A DNA stretch of 64,000 nucleotides from Pinus tabuliformis. Lineage: Eukaryota > Streptophyta > Pinopsida > Pinales > Pinaceae. The notes under the pieces were generated by a model. It saw only the letters and a program-made list of their open reading frames with translations, ran no database searches and was not told the origin of the DNA. The stretch spans positions 310,689,340-310,753,339 of the forward strand of contig CM062820.1 of the NCBI GenBank assembly GCA_031772625.1, read 5' to 3'. The position numbers and the translations under genes are program-made. Numbering within the stretch: the stretch's first letter is position 1; the number at the start of each line of letters is the position of its first letter. Below are positions 34,557-47,417 of the stretch, one piece after another.

Positions 34557-35277
34557 TGCTGCTCATTTGGGATCTCAAAGGTTAGCTTCCCGAATATCAC
34601 CTTAATCCTCTAGTTGTAATTCCAAATAGACTAATTCACTCTCTTGTTAATCTCCTTCAACTTGGTCATGCATTGAGAGGTAGAATTACTCTTGCAAAAA
34701 TATCTCAATAGTTCCTTCTTAATATCTTGTAAATTCCTTGGCTGTGCTGGTGACACATTACTTTTGTACTTCATATAACATGCTAACATTCGGTCCCTAA
34801 AAGTGGTTATGAGTTGTAAAATATTAGCATTCTCATCCCACACATTGTTATCATCCTATACTATGCCACGAACAAACATGTATTGTTTAAGGTCCTCATT
34901 CCCTGCACTATGTAACACTGGAAGCTCTTATCCTTTGTCTATCACCTCCTACCGACGTTCCTCCAGATGTAAATGCTATTTGTTGTGACCTACTTCCACC
35001 TATATGTCTCTAACTACTGGATTGAATCTGTCCACTAACTACTATATAAAATATGCTACTAGGAGAACTTACCACTACTAAACTAGATGGGTGTGGGGAG
35101 GTGGATTCAACATGAGACATACTTTGGGTTAGATCCTTGGGATGCATGATCTCCGCAGGTCTTGTTTAGTCTATGAAAACTCCCATTCTTCTTCTTCTAT
35201 GCACGATATTGCAATGCGTGTTCATTCTGGGCTCCTCTATCTCCACCACTATTTCTTCTTCTATGTCCTCTCGCCAT
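34557..35277 (-). pseudogene. Gypsy 1 gag, 5' part (right of gypsy 2)
   Basis: A possible start ATG at 35277 gives MARGHRRRNSGGDRG. The best part (34843-34631) reads NILQLITTFRDRMLACYMKY, then LQDIKKELLRYF and STSQCMTKLKEI, a Retrotrans_gag-like capsid. The frame reaches the gypsy 2 insertion at IPNEQ, and the next residues are found at 12421. TGCTG at 34557-34561 is the right target-duplication copy. Several stops are present. Confidence 0.8.
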
Positions 35278-36132
35278 ATTATTTTCCCATATTTACACCA
35301 CTACTATCACTAAAGATGACATTTCTCCTCTATCACAACATCTTTGGAACCTTCTACCACATCGCAACACTCCTTCTTCTAAGTCCATCATATCGTCCTT
35401 TTCCCACACAACCTCAGTTGGCTAACTTGGCATACCCTTTTCCTCATCACATTTAGGGATCTCTAACACCACCTTAATTCTCTTCTCCCATTTCCTCTTA
35501 CATCCCAACCCTTCCTCTCTAGATTACACATTGATTATTCCTCTACTCACCCCAAGTGCATAAGGGGTCTAGCTGCTCATTGTGTCAGTCTCCATCTTCA
35601 CCTTTGTCACACAACAACATCTCCAAAAATATTAGAAACATTTAAATAAATCATCCTCTAGGACCTCTCAAAAATTAGTGTTCATCGGCTATAGAGGAAA
35701 ACAATGGATAAAATGGCGAATTCTATGATATATTCAACAATCACACTTTTCAACCAAAATTCGATTGCTTGCGTGATCTGGTTATCTACTAACTAGAGTA
35801 TCCAAACTAATTTAGGGGTCCAATTTCTCTGCTCACCCAACCTCCATTGTAGGTTTTGGTAATTCAACCTTCAAATTCACCCTACAAGCATCTTTGAAAA
35901 ATCACAGGAGAAAATATGATACAAATATTTGGTAAATATATATTTCTCCATCCATTTTTGAACACCAATCCTTTAGCTTCTGATTTCTCCTATGACAAAT
36001 TCACACTGCCTAGGTTTAAATCATATTTCAATTTCCTCCTTAGTGTGATTCCACATTCCCTTTACTTCAAAATCTTAGCCTCATAAACATAACCATTTTT
36101 GGGTTCTTTTTGACTGTATGTACGAATCAGGT
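35278..36132. other. Probable gypsy 1 leader and unassigned sequence
   Basis: No gene seen. It should hold the gypsy 1 primer site and 5' LTR, but I could not locate a primer site or LTR ends. Confidence 0.35.
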
Positions 36133-37083
36133 TGTTGAAGAATGTAAGTAGGTTCGATCTTCATAATTGTATAATGTAATCTATTTCTCAAAAGAAATTT
36201 TATAATGAATTATTAAAGTATGGGTTTCATGCTTGGGTCATCATGCTTATAGGTCAAAGCCTCCATTGTAGGCTTGTAGGTTTTATATTGAGTCAATGAA
36301 TTCATTGTCAATTTTATTAGACCCTTCTTGGGATTTTGTATCAAGTAAAATAATTATTTTGAGTCAAATAGGTCATTTGACACCTCCACACCAAGTCAGC
36401 CCTATAATGATGGACTCTACCTACATTAGGGAAATTTGACCCACAAAATAGGCTTTATATAGAGAGGAAGTTTGATCCATTTTCTCACACACTCAACAAT
36501 TTTGATACACAATAAAGAGAGGAAGAAAAAGGTGCAAAATTCCAAGAGAAGGAGGATGATTGAAGAACAAGACAAAATCGAAGTTTTGGGCTATCTTTCT
36601 CTCACACGTGCGAAGTTATTGGGCTATTGTTGGGGCTGAAATTCTGAATTCTATGGTAGGTTGAAGTTCTATTACTGGGGTTGAAGTTCTGCTGTTGGGG
36701 AGGTCAAAATTCTATTGCTGCCAGGTCGAAATTCTAGGTCGAAGTTGCTACTCGGAGAACATCACTTGAAGAAGAATGAAGGGTTGAATTGGTGATCGAG
36801 GGAAGTTTTTGTCTAGGTCAAAAGAGTCTTGTACTATCTCATCTTGTCTTTCAATCTAATGAAGGAAGAGTTCTGACTGGGTTTCCACTTATAGGGGTTT
36901 TTCCCTGGCTGTCCGCCTATATCTTGTGTCTCTTTTTCTTGTGATCTTCATATACACATAATTTGGTAATTTCTTAATGAAACATAATATAATAATGAAG
37001 TAAAAAGAGGAAACATAATTCACAAGTAATTTTCAAAGAAGAGGAGTTAAACCCTAATTACTACTAGCATTGATTTCTCAACA
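36133..37083 (+). repeat. Candidate solo LTR (951 bp)
   Basis: It begins TGTTGA and ends TCAACA. A TATA box (TTTATATAG, about 36454) is followed by GGGTTTTTCCCTGGCTG and CTTGTGTCTC-like sequence typical of the R/U5 part of Copia LTRs. A loose repeat of TTGAAGTTCT-type words fills 36640-36745. Flanks CAGGT and TGGGT match at three of five positions. No internal element part adjoins it. Confidence 0.5.
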
Positions 37084-38032
37084 TGGGTTTGCTGCATGTG
37101 GCACGCCGAACAAATTCCCTAGTGGTATTGACCCTTTCAACAACAACTATGGAATATGTGAAGTCTCACTTGAGCCACCTTAGCAGGTGCCGCGAGAACC
37201 TGGTTTTTGTAGCTGAGAAGGAGATGGGATTGTAATGGACACCATTTTCTCACAAGAGTTAGGCCCTGAACACTTAGACACAAAATTTTCCATTCTCATA
37301 CAACACACAATGCATTTTTTTACACCAAAGCTTAACATAACCACAAAAACATTAACAAAAACAAAATATAAAGGGAGCTCCAAATCCCTTAATAGAGTTT
37401 ATAGTTCTCTCATGTAACATTCTCATTTAAATACATAATTCACATCAAAATTTTAACAATGAGAATGACAATAGCTAAGAAACACACAATATTAAGCCAT
37501 GGATCAACACAAAACATACATAAATTTCCCAATGAAATATTCTATTAATTAATGGCAAGAGAATACATCAAAATATCCCATGTATGTATGGATTTTATGG
37601 CTAACCAATCTAAGGGATTCACCAATACAATGTAATTCTTCAAACCATAACAAACTCATAATACATATCTAAGAGTTCTCTGATGCACATCCAAAATCTG
37701 GAATAAAACTGAATAGAATAGAATCCTCTAGAACCCCTAGGTGAATCTGTCCCCCTTTTTTATACACATTACATGATCAAAATCACTCAAGTTTTTCCTT
37801 TTTCAATGAATACAATGCACTCGTAGATATTCTGTGTTTTACCATTCTTAACTATCAGATAGTTTAGATCCATTCTTGGGTTCAAACTGGTCTTTTCTCA
37901 GCATGTTGTTTTTTTGTGATCACACCCTTACTGATAGCAGAATCTGCCATGCTTGTTGTTGTCACATGCACTTGCCTCTTCTATGTGACACCTCTGCATG
38001 TTGTGTTCTTTACAACTGCCTCCAATAGATAC
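37084..38032. other. Unassigned sequence
   Basis: Only short unsupported frames are seen, and no recognisable gene or repeat. Confidence 0.4.
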
Positions 38033-39205
38033 CTATAATATATGATTCCCGAGTTGCAATATGATCTCTTTCCAACTATAAATCCAATGAAGAGAGTCAT
38101 CCTTAACTTCCCATTAGATAATATCTTATGGAAATTTGATTTAAATAATGGAAACCCTCTTTGTTTAATTTGTTAAATAATTAACTAGGGAGAAAAGACT
38201 TTAGGAGACTCTTGATCCATGGGTCCTTCCCAATGAGAACTTGGGCTTCATCCTCAACCTTCTAGTGTAGGCATTGATCCATAATGGGAGAATCTTAAGT
38301 GATAGATTTCCAAATGATGGAACCATTTTTTGCTAGAGCTTGTACCACATCAATGACTGAGGAGGGATTGATATATTTTTTTTTTGTCATCTTGGCCCAT
38401 ATTCATTTTCCTTGAATTAATATCTAGATACATTTTGTTGCTAAAGTTGTTGCAAAACTAGGGAGTTTATTTTTTTCATCCCCAACATCCCAATTCGTTT
38501 GGGACTGAAATAGATTTCCATGAATCGAAGAAAAAGGGGTTTATTTCTTTCTTACCTATCGATAAGAATGTAGTGGATATCTACTTAATTTTGTTTAAAA
38601 TTCCCCTTGGAACCCATGCTAGAGAAGATGAGTATATAGGGGTTTCTTCAATAATATATCTTACAAGGACCAATATTCGAGCCTAAGAAACCACCTTTTA
38701 CACCATATCTTTACCCTCTTCTAGATCATAGCAAGAAGTTAGCCCTTGTATACCTCTAGATAATGGTTTTGATTTAGAAGAAAACCCAAGTAGTTTAGGC
38801 CTCCCATCATATCCATTAAATGTATATAAAATAAATTTTCAATTTTTCCTTAATCCTTTTCAAATAGATCCAACTGAAACAATTGAGATTCGGATTTGTT
38901 GATAACAATACTCGTGACGAAGGAGAATTTGAGTACGATATTAGATAAACATTCTAAATGTAATAGGTTTCCTTTCGAGAAGTCTGGATCTCATAAAAAA
39001 GGAGTATATGAGTAAGATAAAATTTTGGACTTATAGAGATACCTTTGACTACAATATTAGATTTTGCATCCTTTATTAGTCTACTTAACCCTTCAACAAC
39101 CAATAGAAAAAAAAAAGGAGAAATGGGACACCCCTGATGAAGACCCATCTCTGCATTGAAAAGGAGAGTTTACTCCATTGATTATAATCTACCATCACTT
39201 AAGTA
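38033..39205 (-). pseudogene. LINE (L1-type) copy 1, RT fragment
   Basis: The - strand at 39148-38954 reads GLHQGCPISPFFFLLVVEGL, then SRLIKDAKS, the block after the RT catalytic region in plant L1. Lower coordinates are homologous to 41340-42420 (LINE copy 2): both share ATAATATATGATTCCC near their low ends and CCTTCCCAATGAGAAC in the middle. The copy is 5'-truncated at about 39205, where it joins a Copia integrase remnant. Confidence 0.8.
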
Positions 39206-40000
39206 CAACATTTCACTCTTATGCTTCATGAAATAAATCCAACATTTTCTAGTAGCATCAGCCATGGAAGTAACAAAGTAAAAGTAGTTATTGATAGTAG
39301 TAGTCATAGGTCCACACACATCAAAATCAATAACATCAAGAGGTTTCCTTACCTATTTTCCATCACTTGTAAATAAAATATCCCTATGATGCTTTTCGTT
39401 GCACATGCATCACATACACTTACTTTTCTTACATTAAACTAGGGAATACCTCTTACCATATTTTAAACATTCTTTAGACTATTTAGATTCATATTACCAG
39501 ATATTTTGTGCCATAAAACGAAAAGTGTTACATCATCATGTATGAATTCTCTATGATTAACAACACCTGCAAGAAAAATATATAAGCCACCATCTCGAAT
39601 GCCTTTGGAAATCACCTTACCATATTTATAATATATGTTTTTACAACTACCTTTGTCAAAGTTGATCTCCATATTTTGATCAACCATATAACTAATTAAA
39701 ATTATATTCATTTTAAGACTAGGAACATACAAAACATTCTTTATTAGTGTTATACCTCTACTTGAAATTTGAATAGGAATGATTCCTTCTCCTTTACTTC
39801 ATGAGATTAATCATCACGTAAAAATACTAAATATCCTATGCAACCCTTAAGTTCTATAAAAATATATTAGAAGGCATGTGATTTCTTACACTAGATTCAA
39901 TATACCAAACATATTTGTAAGAATAAATCTAATAATGCAAAATCTTAGCTCTACCAAATTCAATTTAGTCGTGCATACACAAGTAAGTATGGGGTGGGTA
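39206..40000 (-). pseudogene. Copia element B remnant: protease and start of integrase
   Basis: From high coordinates the - strand gives VWYIESSVRNHM (39944-39895), the protease active-site region where the family has DSG and this copy has ESS. Then come MYVPSLKMNIILISYMVD and GGLYIFLAGVVN with VLWHKISGNMNLNSLKN (39732-39463), the GAG-pre-integrase region. The integrase start is DVIDFDVCGPMTTTINNYF with FVTSMADATRKCW. Coding ends at about 39206 against LINE copy 1. Stops are present throughout. Confidence 0.8.
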
Positions 40001-40559
40001 TATACATGTGTGCACCTCAAATTATTTTTATGAATGCAACACAGTCTCAAAGAACTAATTCAATCCAACCTTATATGGAACAAACACACATGTCAATAGA
40101 GTATTTATACTGATATATCTAAACTGGTTGCTAAACCAAATCGTAAATCTCACAAACAAGAAATAAGGACAACCAAAAATAACTAGCTACCAAATTCAAC
40201 TTAAGCATGACTAATTATATAATCTATCATATATAAGAAGAAAACATGGAAATGAAAGTAGTTTCATTTATTCCCAAGTGTAATTAAGAAGTTATGTTTG
40301 TCAACCTTCCTTTGTTGTTGTTATTTTCCATGAGCTTGGGTCCATTTCTAGGCCACCCTTGGACAATCTATATACTTCTTAATTTTTGTACCTATATACA
40401 TGGTAAATGAAGATGTAAGAAAATATAAAGATGTTATTATATATTTTTAAAGAGAGGCTTCAAGTGGAAGCTCAAAAGTCTATAAGTTTCCTTCATCCAA
40501 ATAATGGATAACATGGAATCCCCACACACATGAAGATAGGAAATCATGTGTTATTAATC
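40001..40559. other. Unassigned sequence between Copia B and LINE copy 2
   Basis: AT-rich, no coding recognised. The upper Copia B part (gag) is not detectable. Confidence 0.4.
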
Positions 40560-43300
40560 TAGCTAAAGTAGTAGAGCCATTAACCCCACATAGTTATTTG
40601 AAGAAGGTCTAATGCTAGCTAACATGGAAATGTAATCATATTGCAAGAGAAAATGAATCTTGTGAATGTCCCCTTGAGAAGGTGAACCTTGGGTAACCCC
40701 ATTAAAAAAAAATCCCAAAGATGATCTATTTCGATAGAGACACAATTTGAATGGGATTAGGAAAATATTTTCTTTGAGGAAGATAATAGTTCATAATAGC
40801 TAGGCTTTGAGTGGCTACTTTTAAGGAGGCGTTTCATGAATTATGAAAGATGACATGTTTCCTTTCCAACCACACTCCCTAATCAACAAATAAAATAATA
40901 TCTCGATGCTATTCATTATGAATTAATGAGAACTAATTTTTTAGAGCCTCTTTAGTGGAGAGCCCCTCCAATTTGTAAGAAATTTCCTCTAGACAACATT
41001 TATCATACTATAGTCATTGCATAAAGGGGTGACTGATAAAAATGTGTTCCACTGATTAGGATGATTGTGAGCATATTTCATTAGCTCGTGGAAGGAACAT
41101 TTTTATGAGTTTCCCCATATCAGGGCCTTACTGCAAAGGATAATCCACATGAATAATTTTTCTTTCGGATGAACCTTTATTTCCAAAACTTTTCTCCCCA
41201 CCAAGGAGAATTTGGATATAAATTTTCAAGGAATCGATACAGGAATCTAATTTTTGGCACATAAACCCCCATAGGTTTTGGAGCCTAGATAAATTGATTT
41301 TGTTTGTATTAGAGAGACATAAATAATTATTGGAGAGCTATAATATATGATTCCCAAGTTAAAATATGATCATTGTCCAATTGTAAATCCACCAAAGAGG
41401 GTCATCCCTGACTTTTTATAAGATAGTGTCTTCTGGAAATTTGATTTAGATAATGGAAACTATCTCTGTTTAATTTTTTAAATGAATTAGGTACAAAGTG
41501 ATTTGGGATACTCCTAATCCATGAGTCCTTCCCAATGAGAACCTAGGAACCATCTCCAACTTTCCAATGTAGGTCTTGATCCACAATATAAAAATCTTAA
41601 ATGATAGCTTTCCAGATAATGGAACCATTTTTAGAATTTTTTACTAGAGCTATGACCCAATGAATGATTAAGGATGGATTGATATATTTTTGATGTTCCA
41701 CCTTGGACCATAATTCTTATCCTTGAATTAATATCTAGATACATTTTGTTGCTAAATATGTTCCAAACTAGGGGATATTTTTTATTCCACACCCACATAA
41801 TGCATTTAAGACTGCAAAATATTTCCATGAAGCAAAAGCAAAGGTTTTTTTTTTTTTTTCTTACCTACCCATAAGAATTTATTGTATACATATTTAATTT
41901 TGTTTAAAATTCCCCTTGGAATCCATGTTAGGGAGACCAAGTAGGTAGGGGTTCCCTCAATAGTAGATTTTACAAGGACTAGTATTCTATCCCAGGGAAA
42001 ACCATTTTTTGCGCCAAACATTTACCCTCTTCTCGATCTTGGAAAGAAGCCATCCCCTATATACTTCTAAATAATGGTCTGGATTAAGAAGAAAACCCAA
42101 GTATTTTAGGCATCCCCTAATATCCATAGAATGTATCAAAAATATATTTTCAATCCTTTCTTGATACTCTTCAGATATAGCCCACTTAAACAATTGAGGT
42201 TTGGAGCTATTCATAACCATTCCAGTGGCCAAGGAGAAATTGGGTAATATATTAGATAAACATTCTAAATTTCTTAGGTTTCCTTTCAACAAGTTACTAA
42301 TTTCATCCACAAAGACTAGATGAGTGAGGTAATAGTTCATAATTATATAAATGCCTTTAAGGACATTCTTAGATTTTGCATCCTTTATTAGCCTACTAAA
42401 CCCTTCAGGGACTAATAAAAATAGAAAACGAGAAATGGGATACCCTTGAAAATGACGCCTCTCTACATTGAAAAGGTGAGGTTGCTACATTGATTAATAA
42501 AGAACTATAAAAAGCAATGGATAAAGGGGACACCCTTGATAAAGACCCCTCATTGCATTCAAAAGGGCAAGGTTGCTCCATTGATTAATAATGAAAGAGT
42601 GAGGTTTCTCCACTGATTAATAAGGAAAAATAAGTAGAGTGATGCAATTCATAACCCAAGAAACAAAAGAATGAAAAAATCTTAAATGGATGAGTATGAA
42701 CTTGAGAAATAACCAACTTACTCTATCAAAACATTTAGAGAGATATACCTTGTAAACCATAAATTTATGATGGCATAGTTTTATAGAGTGTAGGACTTAT
42801 TGGGCACATCCATTGGATTCATGAATTTGATTCCCCTTTTAGAAACCAAATTATTCAGAGGATATAATTTCTGAGAGATTTTCCTTGATTCGAACAACAA
42901 TAACTTTGGAAATGATTTTGTAAATAATGTTACATTGGGAAATAGGCTTAAAATGGTCAAAATATTTCAGGGAGTATGATTTGGGAATGAGGGCTATGAA
43001 GGTTTAGTTGAAGGGAGCAACCATTTTTCTTCAAGACCTAAAAAATTTGGTAATCTTTTAGAATATTTTCACTATTCTAAATAAAATTCAATTAGAATCC
43101 CATTTAGACCATGAATTTTCCCATTTTGACAATTATGAAGGATATTTTGATAGTCCTTCACTTCTTAATAAATGCTGCTAGGAAAGTGTTGAAGGCTCGA
43201 AAATCGTTGCCTCAACAAGGGGGATAACCACCTGTTCCGGACCTTGGGACAACTCCTTTTCTGTTTGGAATAGTGGCTCCGATTGGGGATGATGGGACCA
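40560..43300 (-). pseudogene. LINE (L1-type) copy 2: RT to zf-RVT region
   Basis: In sense order the remnants are MGKFMV and FYLE-like residues of the GPDGF block (43150), then HFQSYCC/VRIKENLSEIISS, VYLSKCFDRVSWLFLKFILI, PISRFLFLLVPEGFSRLIKD, and the clean stretch 42340-41987 with CLKYLGFLLNPDHYLEV and WLLSKIEKRVNVWRKKW. These are followed by VKSTIEGTPTYLVSLTWIPR and VHPKEKLFMWIILCSKALIW (zf-RVT-like). A catalytic FADD box is not visible at the expected place. Small tandem duplications disrupt 42438-42623. Confidence 0.85.
42438..42623. repeat. Local tandem duplications inside LINE copy 2
   Basis: A ~63-bp segment ending in TTGATTAATAA occurs at 42438-42500 and 42528-42591, with a partial third copy at 42593-42623. 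The copies are diverged, so the duplication is old. Confidence 0.65.
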
Positions 43301-44032
43301 ATTTCCCAATCTATTATTATGCTCATGCTAATGGGATGATGTTTTGAGATTTTGGAGTAATACTTATCCTCAAAATAATCTAATTTAACTAATAATCATG
43401 TGCAGTTTGTCCTAATAAAAAATATTTATCTAACTATAACTATCCTGGGAGTAACATGATATATGCGATCTAAAATGATGTCTGAAAGCAATTGATAATA
43501 AATATCATTCAATTATGATAAGAAGTGAATCCGTTTAACAATGATCGTTTCATATAAAAAGGTAGCCAAAATGATATGAGAGATATATCGCATAAAAATC
43601 ATTCGTGTATTTAACATAAACTATAGTTCATCATCATACAATAGTGCAATAATGGCAATAAAAAATTCAAACTTTCATACATAAATAACTTGAAGATAAT
43701 GTATTTCTTGACGCATAAGTAAAAAGAATTAAGAGATAAAAGTACCATTTATAATATGTTCTACTCATGTGCTCCAACAATATTGATCTACTTTCAAATC
43801 ATCCAACATCATCTAAGAGTATAGAAGTGCAATTTGAGTAGAAGATGTCAAATTCAAGTAGAAAATAAATCATGTTCCATTAATTTCACTAGAACTTCCT
43901 CAAAGGGACAAAGTGCATGTTTTGAAGAATGTTTCTGATAAAATTTTTGGACCCCTCTCTAAATGCATGAGAGGGCTTTAAATACTAACTTATGAAACTA
44001 AAAATAGATTATTAAAAAAAATTTGAGGAGGT
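43301..44032. other. Unassigned AT-rich sequence
   Basis: No open frame or repeat unit could be assigned. Confidence 0.4.
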
Positions 44033-47000
44033 TTAAGCAACCTGTCTTAATTTAAGCAAAATAAAACAAAAATAGAGATGTGCATAATGACTAATCCTGC
44101 ATTTGATCTTTCGCAAATATCTAGCATATTCTTGAGGAGTGTAAGTTGGCCAACTTCTGCTTTTAGTTGTCTTGTAAACACAACATTGATGAATGCTGGC
44201 ATAATTTTCTCGGTAGAAACAATTAGGCATTTCAGGGTCATCCACTGGTTGTGCGGTTTTACCAGATATTGCCAATATGCCTCCCAGTTTAACCTGGTGA
44301 CTTGCCTAATTGCTTCTGCTCTTTCTTCTGCTCTCTGTTTCCACTGTAATTCAAGTTTTCTTCATTTGGAAGGAAAGCAAGGGTGGTCTCTACCACAAGA
44401 TTAGCACTATGTAAATTTTCATTTACACTTTCAATGACATTGTTTGCCCACGCTGCCGCATCCTCTATTGCATGTTCTGCCTCTTTGAGCTGATAATCCC
44501 AACTTGCAAATAAGATCTCCTTATGTGATTCATTTAGTTTGGGCATGTCGGCTCTTCTCCCATTTTCAGAATTTTTCCAAGTTATGAAATCTGAAACCTT
44601 TTTAAGAATTTCATGATATTCAAGTTCATTTCCACAACTTGGCTTGTTAATTTGTCACTTGTTTCACAGTGAGAGTTCCACTACAAGATAGTGTGAGCTG
44701 GGAGTTGAGGCCGAGTGCTTCGGTGACAAACTGATCAATCTTTGGGTCGCCCTTATGCAGATCTGTTATGCTCTGTATCTGTGCCTCCTTACCTACCAAG
44801 CTGCTTTGATGTTCTATTTGCATTTGTTGGAACTCCTGTTGTAACTTAGCCAATTGTATTTATGCTTGTTGGTTGGTTTTGGCTTGCTGTAACTGTTGTT
44901 CAAGTGACAAAATTTTGTCTTCTTTTTCTTTAAGAAATATTTGTACCTCTGTTGCTTTGTCAATGGTTGCCGTAGCATATGCACTTGTGAACTGTGAGAG
45001 CCTGGTGAGGTTGGCCGATGGGTCGGTGGATGAGTCTTTCTAGAGGACATCCATCGGCTCATTATCTGGAGTGGTAGCAGTTGTGGATTCCAATTTTCTT
45101 TTCTTTCTCTATCTCTTAACAACAACCTTGTGCTATGGGCTGTAAAATATATCAAGAGGGGGAATTTCTTCTATTCTCAAGACAATCTCAGAGGTGGGGG
45201 TAACAAGAATGTGTTCTATTTCTTGAGTATTCACAGTTCCCCCTGTTATAATTTTTGAAGTTGTTTCCTGATGTGTCATTTACGTCTCTTGTGCTTGTTC
45301 CTCTATGTTGAGTTTTTTATTGAAATTATCTCACTCCTCTTACAAATTAATTACCCGAGGTTTTATTAGCTGTATAGAGGGAGTATGGGTTTCCATCTGC
45401 TTGATGGTTGAAGTCTGTTCATCTGTCTTTGTTGCAGACTAGGTTGTATCCTTGATTGATTCCTTGCTCCTGCTTTTCCTATTTTCCGATGACTTCTCGG
45501 ATCCCTTGCTAGATTTCTCTTGGGATTCCTCTCTAGAATTAGTTTTAGATTTTTCTTTAGAGTCACCATTTATGCTTACACTGGGAGTGGGCTCCCTTAT
45601 TGGTTCGATTAACAATTGGTCCAATGGGACCTTTGATAATCTCTTTTCTCTGTAGCTATAAAATGCTTCAAGGCCCTCTTGATCAAAAAGTATTTGTGCC
45701 ATATGATTTACTTCTTTGAAGGTATTTTTCTGTAAGAAAACATCATCAAATGGGTCCTTCTCATTGTTAAATATCTTTATTTTCACCATAGTGGTAAAAT
45801 CCTTAATAATACCGAATGGGTCGTATTGTCTTCCGGGGAACTTAGGTAATCATAGAGACAACATATTATCTATTTAGAGTCACCATTTATGCTTACACTG
45901 GGAGTGGGCTCCCTTATTGGTTCGATTAACAATTGGTCCAATGGGACCTTTGATAATCTCTTTCCTCTATAGCTATAAAATGCTTCAAGGCCCTCTTGAT
46001 CAAAACGTATTTGTGCCATATGATTTACTTCTTTGAAGGTATTTTTCTGTAAGAAAACATCATCAAATGGGTCCTTCTCATTGTTGAATATCTTTATTTT
46101 CACCATAGTGGTAAAATACTTAATAATACTGAATGGGTCGTATTGTCTTCTGGGGAACTTAGGTAATCGTAGAGACAACATATTATCTATTTACCTGAAC
46201 ACATGTCCAAGGTCATGTAATGAGAACACTCCACGTGACATAGGAAATTGAGGCCAAATGGCCTTCTTTGACTCCTTCAATGTTTTGCTTATCCCTCCTT
46301 CACAACATGTCTGATAGGCTATCTCTCTAGCCATTAATTTATCTGGGACATAGAAAGGGAGAACATGGAGAGAGGTGATGCTGCCAAATACTCTGATATA
46401 TGTAAATGTCTCTTCCCCGAACCATTGGGCTACTGGGAGGATGTCTACCTCGGCTTCTTGGGAGAATATGGGGGCATCTCAGTTATAAATTCATTTATGG
46501 ATAGGAAGCATAACCCCGTGACAAATCTTGAAAAAATGTGGTTCAAAATTGGATTCCCACATGTCTTTGTGGTGGATGTGAATAGGAAGTGGATCTTGAA
46601 TAGTCCACTTCCATCCCATAAGAGGGAATTTAGAACCAAAAAAAATAGCATCCATTACATAAGCACTCATGAAAAACAAAGGGTAAACCCTCGAAGCAAT
46701 ACTTCTTTTTCTTCTATACTGCATAATTGATTTAGCTAAATTATTAGACATGATTTGTGCCCAATCTATTATTGTTGCACTAACGATTGCATCTATTAAG
46801 GCCAATCATTCTGAGGAGAATTTGTTACTGTTGGGTTTGCCAAATAGTCTACATAACATAGCTGCAACAAAATAGAAAGGGGATCAAACAGATGCGGTGG
46901 CATACATACCGTTTTTGTCTTTCTTGATTCTTTCATCATTATTTGACCAATTCTTTGTGCAGCCCACTGAGTCCTCATTTTCTTTGACGAATTTCTTAAC

Positions 47001-47417
47001 AAATTCCCTGTTGTAGGTAACTTGTGGCTCCAGTAGGTGGTACATAAGCCTTAGGTTATCTGGAGTGAAAGATCTTATAACTTCCTTGCCTCCTATTCTG
47101 AATTTTTTGTCAGATATATCAGTGTTGACAATGATCCACTTAACCATGTCAGTATAGTGGATTATTTTTTATCATGCGGCTATTCGGTGCATAAATGAGC
47201 ATGCAAGCTCAGTTATGGAAGCATCAGAGGAATCACGCCCATCAACTGTAATTGTTGTCTCAAGAATCCTTGGTTTTTCTTCCTCCAGTAACTCATATAT
47301 AACCTCCCATGTATACGTCCCTGCTTCCTTATTACATGTTGTATCTGTGAACAGAGGAGTCATTTCTGACTTCTTAGAGGCGACTGCTTTCCCTTTCTTC
47401 AACATTTCTTTCGGCAT
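44033..47417 (-). pseudogene. Large broken protein gene, function unknown
   Basis: Sense-strand pieces run from 47417 downward: MPKEMLKKGKAVASKKSEMT, then KWIIVNTDISDKKFRIGGKE (47147-46884), ASRVYPLFFMSAYVMDAIFF and FPLMGWKW (46805-46491), FGEETFTYIRVFGS with YVPDKLMAREIAYQT, IKIFNNEKDPFDDVFLQKN (46181-45870), a Ser/Lys/Glu-rich tail, and a Gln-rich coiled coil (LAKLQQEFQQMQIEHQSSL, 44853-44647). The layout resembles large uncharacterised proteins that conifer genomes carry in many copies, loosely like plant mobile domain proteins. This is inference. Stops, frameshifts and a 317-bp duplication break it. Confidence 0.55.
45556..46189. repeat. 317-bp tandem duplication in the broken gene
   Basis: Copy 1 (45556-45872) and copy 2 (45873-46189) differ at about seven positions by eye. 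317 is not a multiple of three, so the duplication shifts the reading frame of the gene it lies in. Confidence 0.9.
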
